From contig NC_084668.1 of assembly GCF_028389875.1 (NCBI RefSeq), positions 22,993,493 to 23,057,492 of the forward strand: a DNA stretch of 64,000 nucleotides. The letters run 5' to 3'. The translations under genes were made by a program, and so were the position numbers. The stretch comes from Rhea pennata (lineage: Eukaryota > Chordata > Aves > Rheiformes > Rheidae). This document shows, piece by piece, positions 35,701 to 48,341 of this stretch; the stretch's first letter is position 1; each line of letters begins with the position of its first letter. A model generated the notes under the pieces. The model was not told where the DNA came from. It made no database searches and was given only the letters and a program-made list of their open reading frames with translations.

Positions 35701-36740
35701 GACCATTGAGAAGATGGTAGCACAATTTTTTGAGCAGAGGACTCCTGGAATCTGTTCCTTAAAGACCAAAATACACATAGTCTAACTTTTACGTTCATCT
35801 GTTTTTCAGGCTTCTTCCAGAGTAGGTGGGGGTAAATACCATCAGAGTTCCTACCTGCCTTGCAGTTTGAGCCTATTCTTGTTAGCTAAATTATAAAATT
35901 TGTAGATGCATAAAGACTAATAGTAGCTATAACAGTGAGATAAGTAAATCTGGACATAAACAGTCATTCTCTGTTCTCTTTTGAGAATTTTCTCACTAGT
36001 AACCAGAATGTGTGTACACATGTGCATGTGTGTGTAGAGAAAGGATACTTACATTACTTGTACATTTTGCTTTTTTTCCCTCTGCTCTTCAAACTACTAC
36101 CCGAATACATTCCATTCATTCTTTCATCTGGTAATTTGATTCTTTTAGGTTTGGTATTTGCCTGTCAGTTGTTTGATTTGTGTTCTGTAGCAGCGTTTCT
36201 CAAACTCTGTATTATGCACTAGCCATAAGAACCTAACTTCCAAAACAACAGCAAAAACTATTAAAAAAATTACAAAGATAAGCCAAATGCAAGGAAGGAA
36301 ACAAAATGATGAAAAATAAAAGAGATAAATGGGCTTCAGAAGTTTAATCTGACTTTTGTTTGCTTGCAAATGAAACTGAACACAGCAACAGTGCATAAGA
36401 CTGTCTTTGGATTTTTTTAAGGTAAGATATTAGTATTAAAAAAAGGTTGGAAAGATGCTGCTCTCTAGAAGGGTTTTTTCTTCTAGGTCTTTGCATGAAT
36501 CGTGGTTGTGTAGACAAAATGAACTGAACTAGAAAAGCACGTGAGCTTTAGGGCTGAAGTGTTATCTTTCAGATTCTGCATAGGCTTCTACACAAATACA
36601 CACAAAAAACCCCTTATTTCACATACAGTAGTTGGTCTTTTTTCCTCACAAAAACGGTTTCACTCCAATGAAACAAAAAAGTATATGTAGGGGAGGAAAG
36701 GAGGAAAGGAGGAAAGGAATCTATGGGGTAGCTGCAGTAT
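26763..36740. other. HAT1-METAP1D intergenic region
   Basis: Ten kilobases of AT-rich DNA. I read it for splice-flanked coding segments, tRNA-like boxes, CR1 tails and LTR ends and recognised none. It holds simple A/T runs (for example an 18-bp A run at 35,274-35,291) and short clustered CACTAGTG motifs near 35,428-35,450. The open frames of 112 and 122 codons at 34,853 and 35,296 look like chance frames. Confidence 0.6.
36690..36718. repeat. GGAAAGGA purine repeat
   Basis: A short (GGAAAGGA)-type purine tract immediately upstream of the METAP1D CpG island. Confidence 0.8.
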
Positions 36741-37203
36741 TTGCAGGATGACACGGTCACAACTCTTCCGAGACAACCACCTCACGCCAGGAGCGCCGCC
36801 TCACCGCCACCGCTCGCCGAAGGTCCATGAGAGCCCGCCGCTTTCGCCTCCGCCGCCCCGCCCCACGAGGCGAGCCTGCGCCGAGGCGGCAGCCGGCCCG
36901 GGCGCCGCGCACCCGGCGGGGGCCTCCCGCCGCGCCGCAGGCCGAGGCCGCCGCTCCGCGGGCCACCGCCTGCCGGCGGCGCCCGCCCGCCCGCGGGGCT
37001 GAAGGCTGCGGACCCGCTCCCGAGGGGCCGGCAGAGCCCGCGTGTGCCGCGCCGCTGCCCCCGGCGCGGCGGGCGGGAAGGGGGCGCTGCCGCCACAGCC
37101 GAGCTGCGCCGCTGACACGGGCCGCACCTGCCGCAGCCCCTCGGGCCGGGCCAAAACTCACCTGCCGGCTCCCGCCTCCGCCCGAGGCGGCGCGCGCGCA
37201 ACG

Positions 37204-37239
37204 GCAACGGCCGCGGCAACGGCCGCGGCAACGGCCGCG
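37204..37239. repeat. 12-bp GC repeat, three copies
   Basis: GCAACGGCCGCG is repeated three times without mismatch about 65-100 bp upstream of the METAP1D start codon. Confidence 0.95.
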
Positions 37240-37303
37240 CGCACGGCGCCGCCGCCCCCCCCCCCGCGCCCGCCGCCACGTGATCCCGCCCCACACAGCC
37301 AAG

Positions 37304-37343
37304 ATGGCGGCGCCCAGGGCTGTCAGCGTGCTGCGGAGCCGCG
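37304..37343 (+). CDS. METAP1D: METAP1D coding exon 1 (5' part of gene only)
   Basis: Mitochondrial methionine aminopeptidase 1D removes the initiator methionine from proteins in the organelle, using a two-metal pita-bread fold. Only the first exon is visible: MAAPRAVSVLRSR plus one base, ending at a GTGAGT donor, in a CpG island about 10.5 kb downstream of HAT1 on the same strand. The peptide is Arg-rich with no acidic residue, as expected for the start of a mitochondrial targeting sequence. Human METAP1D, as I remember it, also begins MAAP and has an Arg-rich start. The identification rests largely on conserved gene order (HAT1 then METAP1D), because the catalytic exons are not in the window. 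Alternative: the first exon of another transcript from this island. Confidence 0.72.
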
Positions 37344-40300
37344 GTGAGTGCGCGGGGCCCGCCCGAGCCGCGGGCCTTCTCCTGCCCTCCCGCCCCGGGG
37401 CGGGGGGGCTGCGCCGACGCTGCTGCGTCTGGGCTTGCTTTTACACTTAGGAGCAGAAGCTCCCCCACTGGCTGGGTCTGGTGGAGCCGCTGTAGCGCTC
37501 TAGCGCTAATAAAAAGTCTTAGAAAACAGCTAGTGGGAGAACTACTGGGGACGAGTTTCCACGCCTGCATGCGTGCGGAGAGCAAGTCTGCGGGGGCGTG
37601 GGTGAGAAAAGCCCTGTCCTTGCCCCTACCCTGGCCCTGCCCTCCTCCAGCGCGGGCGGAGCTTGCAGAGTTGCAAGGAACTTTGCTTGGCTCTTCAAAA
37701 TAGGTAAGGCTGCAGGAAAGGGTCTGCACACAAAGTAAAACTTCCAACTGAGTGCTTCAGGAAAGCGTAAAACCAAAGGAGGTGTTTTTATTCTGCCACC
37801 TCCTCAGAATAACAGGTAGTGCTACAGTACAAATGGAGGCAAAGCCATCTCGTTATTTCCAGAGAGACACTGTATATGGGAAGAAAATCTTATGTTAGGA
37901 TCCAGTTCTGCCACGTAATTACTTTCAAGCCTGCATTTGTATTAATGCTTGTTCACTTTCACTGTGCTAGAAATTTAGGAAGAGTTGGCTTTATTACCCA
38001 AGAAAGACAAGTCTGAGCAGGATAAGATAATGTGGTCTGAATAATGATGCAAAATTTGAAGTATATATGGTATGGATAAGCCATGAAAGTAATTTGCTGT
38101 AGTTCTGCTGCAATAATTTTAGCTGTTACGTGTTTGACAAATAAAGTAATCTGATATAATTTATATACTGACCTATACTTTGCAAACGCCGAAGCATGCA
38201 ATCCTGTAACTTCTGACATGTTACCACTTCTGTGTACGTAACGGCTTTTCAGGACCTTGAAGTACAAGAGAAGCAGGGTCCTGAAAGCACCCTTTCTACC
38301 GTGTAACCTTTTGCAAGTGAATCAGTCTTATGTGGTTTTCCGACTTATTACTGCATAGGAACAATTGCACAAGATGCTCTACTTTGATGAAAAAAAGCAT
38401 AACCTTATTGGTGTAGCATTATTATCTATGTTTCTTTCCTTCCTCTCAATATTGTATTGTCTCTTGTTAAATAAGATTGGAAGCTCTTTGGGGCATGCCA
38501 TTCTTTGAGTGTTTCCTTTCAACTTCTGTTGTAAAACTGTCATTGTCTCATAGAATTAGAGGGGCTTTAATCAAAAATGTGTGTGAACAGAAAGAAATAC
38601 TTTGCAATGATCTTGATGAAAGACTTGAAGCTGTGTTGCTGGATTTTGATTTGTTGGGTTTTTTTGTTTGTTGGGCTTTCTTTTAAAGCCTGTTAAATAC
38701 TTATTGCAATAATAGAGCCTAGAGTGAACCCAGAATAACTTTAAATGAAACATTAAGCTGAATGCCCTATGCATTTAGCTAAAGCATAATGTTGCAATGC
38801 TTGCTATACAGCTGTGATGTATAACAGAAGTTCAGTCTCTTTTGTCATGTTAGCAGTCCTATCTTCTGCTGTACTATTATGTTTTATTCTGCCCAACAGT
38901 CTTGAAACAAGCTTGAAATTATAAAGGCCTCTTCTGTATAGTTAACCCTGAATTTTGCAGGGCAGAAGAGCCACATCATTTTTTTTCAGCAAATGAACGC
39001 TCGTATCCATAAAGACATTCCAGTTTGACTGGACTTTTGGGATCTGAACTTTTGCTGAACTCTTGGAAGAGCTACAATATTCAGCATTCAGATTCAGAGT
39101 CTCCTATTTGTTTTATTTCTAACAGCTGTCAAAACCTTCCCTCTTTCACACGTGCCAGTTGAAACTGAATCACATTTTTGGTATGTAGTAAAATACAGAC
39201 AATCATTTTCTGTTTTGACTCTCAAATGAATTGAGATTTACTATGCAGCTTCATACTATTCTTGATTTTTTGCTTTGGCAGTTTCGCTTCTGCAGCTATT
39301 TCATTCTGGGTATTGTTTTGGTCATGTGTCCATGCCCACACCACTATGTCCAGCTCACTTCCCACCTAGTAACCTTAATTTATTGTCCAGTTAAATGACC
39401 CAAGCTGTTTAAAACTGTTAAGCCTTCCTACCTTCCTTTCAGACATCAGACCTTATTCAGTACCGCTAGTGGATGTGCTTTTCTAGAACTTGAAAAAGCA
39501 CAATTGTCATAATTCAGACAAGGTTGATTAAACTAAATCCAATTTTCCTTGAAATTGACAGTTCTGTATAATTTAATTTACAAATACTAAAAGACAGAAG
39601 TAATTGAAATTAGATTTCTGTTCACCTAAGGGAATCTATTCTACCTAAATTGAATGAAAATTACTTTTTGATAGCCACTTTTGTGATATCTTTTCATATT
39701 TGTGATGTAATTATTTATAAATGATGAAAACAAAATGTTCAAATATTACAGAATTGTTTCTAGATAAAAGTATTTGAAAAGCTGAAATTGTGGAAGTTTG
39801 TATGGTGGTTTAATACTTCCTCCACATGTCAAAAGGGCTTGGGCTGTCCTAACAAATCTTTATTATGGCTGAAAAAGGAAAGAAGTTGAATGATTGTGCT
39901 TGCAAAAAGATAAAAAGGCAGTTAGTGCATTTTTAGTCAGCGTGCCAGGGAATTGGTTTGAATAGTCTCTGCCTTGCTAGCTGCAGAACTGCATTTTAAA
40001 ACACTGTCAAACCAAGGGGAAAGTAAGCAATTTTGGAAGAGTATGAGTAGTTGCACAGGCCTTGTGAAATTTTGTACACTAAAACTTTGTTTCAGAGTGG
40101 CATTGCAGTGGGCTGACCTCTGGGTTGACTTGCTGCCCTTGCTTGAACAGTATTTTAGGTAGAGTTTTGCAGGTGATGCATAGGAGACCTGATTGCATTT
40201 CCTATTTTGTGAAGGAAAACTAAGAACCAGCCACAACACAGACGCATCAAATGGCATACTGACCTTTCACAGCTTGTATGTATAATTAATACGGCTTTTA

Positions 40301-40744
40301 CGCTGTTTCATTGGCTTGTAAATTATCTAATTACATACTATGACGGTTTTCAGGTATTAAAATAATTGCGTCTGTGATATTTCATTAGTAATAAAATAGA
40401 AGACATCAGAAAACTGCATGTCTCCAAGTTCAGCTTAGATAGTTTAAGGCACAATAATCTTCCTTTGCAGATTGATTTACTCAAGCATGTAAATTATGTT
40501 AGAGAGAAGCCCCTAACTTGTTGCAATGAATTTTCAAGATTTTGTACAGTCTTGATGTATAATTGATGAGAAATAATTGAGGAGAAGATAGCCCTTGTAA
40601 AATGAGTCACTTGACTGCGATAAAAACCTGATATAACTGATATCCTGTGTTTCCTCTCTCACAGTGAATCAGCCTTCTGTAATAATCTGTGCTGCAAGTT
40701 ATTGGCAAGACTTCTCAAGTTAAGTTACTGTAGGCTGAAGGTGT

Positions 40745-40925
40745 ATGACGCCTCCCTTAACTGTGTCGCCTGTGGGCACAGGCTGCAGCCTCTGCTTGCG
40801 CGCTGCCTGGCGAGAGCCTTTCCTGGACTGGAGGGTCGCGCGCAGGCGTCCTGGGCGGGTGCGGAGGATCCTGAAACCGCTCTCAGGTAGAAGCGGTGGC
40901 TGTCTCCACCAGGCTGCTGGTAGCA
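40745..40925. promoter_or_regulatory. GC-rich intronic islet
   Basis: A compact GC-rich, CpG-containing patch (CTTGCGCGCTGCC, GGTCGCGCGCAGGCG) in AT-rich surroundings, ending in CTCTCAG before GTAGAAG, which resembles a splice donor. It could be an alternative promoter or enhancer; no gene is recognised. Confidence 0.35.
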
Positions 40926-41242
40926 TCCAGCACCAGGGTATGTGGGATGCTGTGAGATATTTTTGTTCTGCAGATGTGGACCCTTTCAGAAATGTTTGCT
41001 TTCAAGATTTCTCTGCAAAATCTACTCTTTTCCCCTCTCTTAATAACACGAAGAGAATAAGCATAAACAGTATGTAAGCAATATATGTTATTAACTATTA
41101 TACTATTATTCACTTCCCCCCTTTCCTCTTCCAAAGAAGAAAAGAACATATCCAGAGTTTGATTTTTTTTTTTTTGGTTGCATTATGGCTTCAGAGACTT
41201 GCATTCCCAGGTTTGTCGAGAAGTGCTGAGTCTCAATATAAA

Positions 41243-41299
41243 TCTCTCTCTCTCTCTCTCTTTTTTTTTTCTTTTTTTTTTTTTTTTCTTTTTTTTTTT
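41243..41299. repeat. 57-bp pure pyrimidine tract, (TC)n then T-rich
   Basis: An uninterrupted pyrimidine run, (TC)9 followed by T runs split by single C bases, leading into GCCAGGGGG. It resembles a very strong splice acceptor, but the following sequence is not open in the METAP1D phase. Confidence 0.9.
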
Positions 41300-42916
41300 G
41301 CCAGGGGGTGTATTACAAGGCATTCTTGTTGGGGCCATACAGATCACAAGTTTGATTCAGAGGTCTTGTCAGTAATGCATGGCTGAGTATTGTCTATCCT
41401 TTGCCTTAGGGTAGGCAAAACTGAGTATTTCAAAGGAATGATAAACAGTTCTCCAACAGGCTAATTATAAAAGAATCATCGGACTATTTTGAAGCGTTGC
41501 AGAAGTTAGAAATGTTAGCTTGGACCCGACAGAGGGTGGAGTGGTAGAAGATGATGTAGACTCAAAGAACTGAAGAAGCACTGTGAAACAATTTGTTTTA
41601 CATTCTTCAGATAGGGTGCATATATGTAATTTTACATAGTATTTTTCTTTATGATCAGCTTTGCCATTTGAGATGAAGAAACTAGTAGTCAGCTGATTTA
41701 TTTTGAACTTTATGTTAGTATATGAAAATATACTATGGAGTCACAAGCTCAGAGGTGGTTAAATAAGTACTTACTTATTTAACCATCTCCACATCTCCAT
41801 TTCCATGGCTTTTTGATTTCCATAAACACAGTCAAAATCTCAGTTTTAATTACACAGTTATTAATCCTTTGGAGTTTCTGCCACCGGCAAGGGGAGAGGA
41901 TGTGTCTTCCCTCTCTAGGAATCCTTTTTGCAAGAGTTTCTTGTATCCTGTTGCCACCACTACCCACTTCTTCCATGCACAGGAACTGAGCATTGGTTAC
42001 ATGTCGCCTCATACCTATGCAAAATGCTACGGAGAATCTAACATCTTTCTGAATAATGGGAAGAATCAATACGGTAACTGAGGCGAGATGTTCTTTCCTT
42101 GTGTGCTTAGCTTCTTTTTCTTTATTTCTTTTATTCATTCCCAAATGTGTATGTTGGGGAGATTGGTTTTCTCCTAGTGTAGAAGGAAGTTGCACGTTCC
42201 AAACTATGTTTTATTTAATCTGCCTTCCAGACATTGTGCATGCTTGCTTGCACTCCTTCCTCTATTTCCAGTTTCCAGAATTGGTTGCAAACGTGTTGGC
42301 AACTTTGCTTTATGAATAAAAACTAGAACTTAGAGGGCCTACTGATCCTAATGAAAGTACGGGATACCAGTGTGAAAAAAAGGTACTGAACTGTATTTTA
42401 GGAACTTGTAATTTCCTTTGGCTTGTCAGGTGTTTTTTTTTCCTGACATGCTCACTTCTTTTGAAGTTTTAATACAGTATTTAAAATAGTTCATATTAGT
42501 TTTCATACATTACAGTAGATTTCCATGTTTAAAGCAATGTAAACTCTGTATTTAGCCTTAGTTTAAAGCTGATGCTTAACACTATCAATATTTAGCCAGT
42601 TTGTGCAATCTATCCAAGTGAGAATCTCTTCTTTTCACTGCTGAATGTTATTTGGAATTTACATTAAAAAATTCCACCAAACTTAAATGAGGCATTTGGA
42701 TTAAAAGATGGAACATTAACAACTATCTAATGTAAGACTCCTGGCTCTTGAGTTATCCATATAAATTTTACTGCATCTCTTTACTAAGCAATATTTCTGA
42801 TACACACAGTCAGTATTTTGTGTTTTGTCAAGCTCAAACTCTTGAAAATGATAATGATCTAATGAAAAGCAAAATTTTCAGTATTTTTCAGAGGAAGTGG
42901 AAGAGACTCAGAATAA

Positions 42917-42955
42917 GGGTTTTTTTGTTTTTTTGTTTTTTGTTTTTTTTTTTTC
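42917..42955. repeat. (GTTTTTT)n low-complexity tract
   Basis: T runs of 6-12 bases separated by single G bases. Confidence 0.9.
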
Positions 42956-43784
42956 TGAAATCAATGTGAACGCCAGATAGTAGAGCTGCCATATACTACT
43001 GAACCAATCACTTTCCATTTTCCTGCTTTCTCCTTATGTGTTTTGAATTAGGAGTTACATTTATGTATTTTAAAAAAAAGAATAGCTTACTTTTCAGTAA
43101 GCATACTTTACCACAAATTTCAGCATATACAAGATTTTCCTAATGTTAAGACTGAATCATAAAAAGCTTTTTAGCACTATTAATGTCCAAATGATAAAAG
43201 TCTCTTTTCATCCATATCTTCATTACTGTTAAAAAAAAAAGAAAGAAAAAAGAAAACTTAGAGATTTGCAACTCAAAAAATTGCAAAAATGTTGTCATCA
43301 TCTATGGTAAAGTTTAATACTTCAAAATAGCTTATATATTTTTATTTTTCTTAATGTAGCATGTACAAAATACAGTCTTTAAGGGACTTGTCTCAGAAGT
43401 TTCTGGTATTCCAGACTGATATGAAATATGCCCTGTAATTATGAAGGTTTTTTTGGCAGATGAGACCAAGTCATTGAAAACTTTTGTTACAGAGTTTTCA
43501 AGATCAAATGATGCTTGGCTGCACTATGCAGTATGTGAGCTAGGCAATTAGCTGGAAGCAAATGTTAATTCATATTTTCCATTAATTTGTAGGCAGACTC
43601 ATGTCTCCAGAATTCAACATTAGCATTATCAGCTGCAAATCATGCACTGTTGAAGTTCAAACCATTTGATCGTAGGACACTTCTAACATTTTTCAAATGA
43701 TCCTTGGGTAGTTTCATCCTTGTCTTGAAATCAGTCGGGCAGACAAGGAATAATTCCCATTTCAACAGTGCAGCAATGAGTGAC

Positions 43785-44260
43785 GGGGGGGGGGGGAGAG
43801 AGGACGCGTTTTCCTGGCCTGAGGCGTGAGAGAAAAAATATTCCCCTTTCAATACGGTGTTCAGCTGTTCTCTTTTTCCAGCGGCGAGGTGACGCTTTTC
43901 TCCTGCCGGGGTGTGTCGGCGCTGGCGCTGGGTGAGTTCGCGGGGTGCCGTTGCCCTCGCTCGGCGCAGGCCGCCCCGGCGAGGCGGGAGGTCCGCCTCT
44001 TGCGTCTTGGGTGGACGGTCTCAGGCAGTGCCCTCTCTCGGGCAGCGCTCAGCCTGCGATAAGCGTGTCGGACAGATGCATTTTTGCATATCGGAAGGAA
44101 AATACCCAGAAGTTGTGTGAAAACCCCCATTAAACTGGGAGGCCCCATCAGAGGGACCCCGTTTGTCACTGCGTTCCCCAACTGTTTCACAGTGCTCTCC
44201 TGGACTCGGACGGGGGTGCCTGCGGGGTGGCAAGCGTTGCCAGCCTGCGGAGGTGGTCTT
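43785..44260. promoter_or_regulatory. Intronic CpG-rich islet with a 12-G run
   Basis: It starts with twelve G residues (43,785-43,796) and continues as CpG-rich sequence. It contains an exon-like segment, 43,882-43,931, between TTCTCTTTTTCCAG and GTGAGT. In the METAP1D phase this segment hits TGA, so it is not a standard coding exon of that gene. An alternative first exon, a non-coding RNA exon or an enhancer are all possible. Confidence 0.4.
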
Positions 44261-44573
44261 CCTGGTGTGGCAGTCCCTTACCTGGCTTCAGGTGTATAAG
44301 CAGAAGTTAAAAATAATACCATGTGATATAAAATGCAAAGCCTCAAATAGGAAGTCACAGCTGTGATCTGTGTTTCCGGGGCGCGGGTCAGTGCAGCCTT
44401 TGGGCGGCACAGAAGGCAAGCCGGTTCTGAACTTCCTGCTTTGCCCTTCATTAAAGGACCAGCTCTCCTCAGGCTCAAATCTGTACTCAAAACAAATGTA
44501 ATGTCAATCAGCACACAAGTCTTAAGTGTCATTCTGCAAAACATTGAATGACTTCTCTAAGATCATGTAGTAA

Positions 44574-44713
44574 ATAGAATCATAGGATGGTGAGGTTGGA
44601 AGGGACCTCTGGAGATCATCTAGTCCAACCCTCAGCGTAGCCCATATGGGGATTGAACCTGCAACCTGGGCATTAGCAGCCCCACGCTCTAACTAACTGA
44701 GCTAAACCTGCCC
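44574..44713 (-). mobile_element. tRNA-Ile-derived SINE with CR1-type 3' tail (TguSINE1-like)
   Basis: Read on the minus strand, the head is a degenerate tRNA: box A TTAGCTCAGTTAGTTAGAGC, anticodon-loop remnant TGCTAATG, and box B GGTTCAATCCC. It is followed by GGGTTGGACTAGATGATCTC and CCCTTCCAACC, and ends ATGATTCTAT, which is the CR1 LINE 3' tail. This composition is that of TguSINE1-type avian elements, which borrow CR1 reverse transcriptase. The tRNA half carries several substitutions and a mispaired anticodon stem, so it is a retrotransposed copy, not a functional tRNA. AAATA on both sides may be a short target-site duplication. Confidence 0.88.
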
Positions 44714-45171
44714 CAAATAAATGAAATAAAGGATACCACTTCGTGGTCTTGGGGATTAAAGAAAAGATACATACTCTTAAAATCTTCATTAGAAGATTAC
44801 GCTGCCAAGCCTATCTGAAGGATCAAACTGCAAGTGAAGTTTCTGACTTCTTGGTTCTTGCATGTCCTTTTACTTAGAACATCGGTATTGGTGCTTAAAA
44901 TTCTGGCATAGTATTTCTGAGGTCCTGTGATCTCTATGCTTGTTTACTGCAAGATACAGCATTTGAAGAGAAAAGATGGAGGACTGAATAATCAGGAAAG
45001 AAATTCTAGATCTCAAATTGTAAATTGTGTTATATTTTAGAGCATGTAGTTCTCTAACCAAAATCACAGGATTGGACGCCATATGAGCATATAATAAAGC
45101 AGTTCCTGTCTTGGGGGGCTTGCAGCCTGGAAAGCTAGGGCAGACAAAAGGGGATGAAAATGTTGTCTGTA

Positions 45172-45290
45172 GTTCATAGATGGAGAAACTGAGGGAATAA
45201 TTTGTGGAGGGTCTCATAGAAGTGTGACATTGGCAGAACTAAATGTGGCCTGAGGCCTGCGTGAGTGCCCTCTTTCTAAACTACCAGAAC
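45172..45290. repeat. Possible MIR-type ancient SINE relic
   Basis: The order of motifs CATAGATGGAGAAACTGAGG, GGAGGGTCTCATAGAAG, TGGCAGAACTAA and CCTCTTTCTAAACTACCAGA follows the MIR-type pattern (gatggggaaactgagg, agggtcacacag, tggcagagct, tctaaccactaga). It is strongly diverged. Confidence 0.4.
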
Positions 45291-48200
45291 CACATACCAC
45301 TTAAAAAATGTGGACATAAATGAGACAGGTTTCTAGTTTTAGATAACGCACTCCTATTACTTAAGCTTTTGCAGTGAATTTCCCTAAATAGACTAAAAAC
45401 TAGATTGAAGGCATATGCAGAAATTACATAACACTTATCTATAAAGTTCTAGAATTCTATATTATGTATTTTATTTAGTTCTGTGGGGAAAACTGAACTA
45501 TTCTATTCACATTCATGTGATTCTGACACAGTTGCAGTTATTTCTTGCATAGTTTTGTACATATGGCCAAAGTTAGAGTTTAAGATCGAAGTTATAAAGA
45601 CAAGAAAGATTTCTGTTTCAGTGGTGGAACTGCCCTAACATAGTGTCATGGTATTTTCATTTCTTACTCTGAAGAGAATTGGGTTTCTGCTGGAGTTAAA
45701 TCAAAGGTGGCTTTCTTCTGGTTTCCAGTCTGTTTTGGTGCTAAAGCTGTAGAGGGGATCAAGGTCAAGAATTCTGAGCTGTTTTTCCTTTCCAGGGTAT
45801 TCAGAAGTGCTAGACTTGATGTTCTGCTTTGACAATCATAAATGATGAGCAGATTTAAATAAAAGTTTAGGAATTTTATGTGAGCACCATGAAATGACAA
45901 TTCTACCGTTGCACTGCAAACTATAGTTCAGATAGGGATTGTCCTCATATGTGGTGGGTAAAAGGCCTTTTCTGTGCTAAAAACATCTGTAGGACCCACA
46001 ACTACAATGGTCTTCTCAACTGGCGGTTAGGATTCTATGGTTTTACTTCTTTTCTTCTGTTCTTCTTCCCTCTGCCCCAGTCCTAAACAAGCACATTCCC
46101 ATAGCGCTTAGAAATTCAGATCTGGCGAAGAGACTTGCTGCCCCTTCTTCCCTATGGCAGTTTGGATGTGGCGATGTGCCAGTCCTGGGCACAGCAAGCA
46201 CTGCAGAGCTTCTGAACATCACGCTGCCGTGCTGTCAGTCTGGCAGTTTTTATTAGCGTTAAAATTTATTTTGAAAAAATTCTGGCGCAGTGAAGCGGGA
46301 GGGGGAGTAGTTCACTCACCGTGCAATTGCTTGGGGTTGCTGGGTTGGCTTTGACATGGTGTCTGTCCAAGCTGTGTACGTTTGTAGCAGTAGTTTGTTT
46401 CCTAAGCATTTCCATTAAAATCAGCACTATTTGTTAAAATCAACTTGTTTGCGCTATCTAACTTTTATTTTACATATATGAGAAAGCAAGAGAAAGAGTA
46501 CAAGGCGCTCTCTGTACTTTGTACAGTGTCTGGCTTACAGCTACTGCGTCCTGTAGAAAGAGGCTATTTGGCTAAAACCATGTTTTTAATTTCATTTTTT
46601 TAGTTTTTAGTTACACATATCTGGAGTCTCCCTGTTACCTGATGGCGCCTATATTTCATCAAGTTTAGACAAGCAGTCTACCTGGATTTAGGCCCAGCGG
46701 AGCTGCTGTAGCTGATGAACATGATCCCCGGCTCAGGAATCCACGACCTGCAGGACCTGAGGGATTCCCAGGGGAACTCAAAGAAAACTATCCAGGCATT
46801 GGCTCCTGCTTTTATTATTTTCTTTGTTGTTCCTACATAGTATCACCTTGTACTCATGGGTAATGTACCTCACCACTAGTAAAATCTGGGTTTAGTTTGT
46901 TGAAAATTAGAAGAAAAGATTCTTTTAAAATAGAATGAAAACAGAAGCCAGTAAGGATGTAGGCAGCAAAAGAAGTTACTTTGACATCTCCTGATTACTG
47001 CTCACAAATAAAGTGACATGTTATTAAACAATGTTGGAGCACTAGTGTTATTGTGCTGGTTTTTTTTAACTACATTATCATTTTTTTCCTTCCAGAGTTT
47101 AATAGGTACTGCACACTTTAATTTTGTTCTTATGTATTTCTTTAAATGTTTCATTCTTTTAGAAGAGCTATACTATGTAGACATATATAATTTTAGCTGC
47201 AGAATATCATCATCATCAGATTTTTTTATTTAGAAAATGCTTTTAGAATTGTTTTTTATGATTGCAGAGTGAGTACTAGCGTTCAATCTGATTAAATTTA
47301 AATTGCATTTCCTGTATGAATTATTTTCAGTTTACGTTTACATACCTTTATTTTTGTTAGGAGCTGTAGATCTATCCTATTTTTAAAGGAGAAATGTCAG
47401 GTTGGCAGTCAGATGCAAGCTCATGTCTATCTCACTTAAACAATCAAATGATTGTCTTAAAATTCTCTTAGAGAAGGGGAATGTGTAATTCCTGCCTAAT
47501 GATCAAGAACTATTTTATCATGTTATTTTGAGTTGTATCCTGGCTGTTTTTTTCTTTTGTAAATTGAAGAAATTAAAATAGAGGAAGAGTAATTAAAAGT
47601 CGTGTTGACTGGATTTGCAGTCAGAACATATTAATTACTATTCTAGCTATATAGGGTTTTGCCATTGTTCATATAGGTTTTCCTGCTTGTATTCATCTCA
47701 TTAACATGTTACGCCATTGCGTTTAGAGCAAGAGTTTTCACTGCTGTCTTGAGAAATCTGTGTGGTAAAATTGGCCTCCAACTATTTTGCTTTTCTGTTA
47801 CAGTAACAGTTTGTCTGATTTACTTCTTTTTCTTAAAGCCAGCTGTTTACCCTGGGATGAACTACAGTGACTTGAGAACTTGTGAAGCTGTGGCATAATA
47901 AATGTGAAAAATGGGCAGATAAAGGACTCTCACACTTACTTATTTAAATCAAATGATTAAGAAACATCTGGAATAAAGAAGTCTTTGCTAAAAATTTAAT
48001 GGTTCTGTTCCTTTGGGTAAGAGAATAGGAAGTCTGCTGTACAACAGTGCTTGTATTGTACTGCTGTTCAGCTCTTCCAGGCTTCTTGTCTGCTCCAGGT
48101 TTGATGTTCCTGGTATTTTGAGGTCAGGAAAAAAAAAATTACTGTACTGTTACTTCTTTCAGGTAGAAAAAGATCTGATATGAAAAAAAAACAATGTGAT

Positions 48201-48341
48201 ATAATCCCATTAACAATGTTTTTCCAGACACCAGTAAGGGAAGGAGTTACTGTTTTTACTGGACAAAGTTCATTCAAAATTTTTGATTGGCAAATGCTTG
48301 AAAAATTAAACTGCAATTGTTTTCTTATATTGTGGAAGTCC

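Larger units (their letters stand above)
36770..37460 (+). promoter_or_regulatory. METAP1D: METAP1D CpG-island promoter
   Basis: Strongly CpG-rich from about 36,770 to 37,460 with sharp AT-rich edges. The start codon lies inside CCAAGATGGCGGC (37,299-37,311), which matches the YY1 consensus; a CACGTG E-box is at 37,277-37,282. No TATA box is seen. Long open frames of up to 321 codons on both strands through this island are composition artefacts. Confidence 0.82.

Noticed and set aside
36782-37747. 321-codon minus-strand open frame through the METAP1D island
   Set aside because: It is Arg/Gly/Ala/Pro-rich low complexity, overlaps equally long frames on the other strand, and reflects GC content with few stop codons.
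41779-42195. 138-codon minus-strand open frame
   Set aside because: Splice context is weak and composition unremarkable; the longest chance frames in this window are of this size.
44640-44713. tRNA gene on the minus strand
   Set aside because: The box A/B pattern is present, but the anticodon arm is disrupted and a CR1 tail is attached, so it is the head of a SINE.
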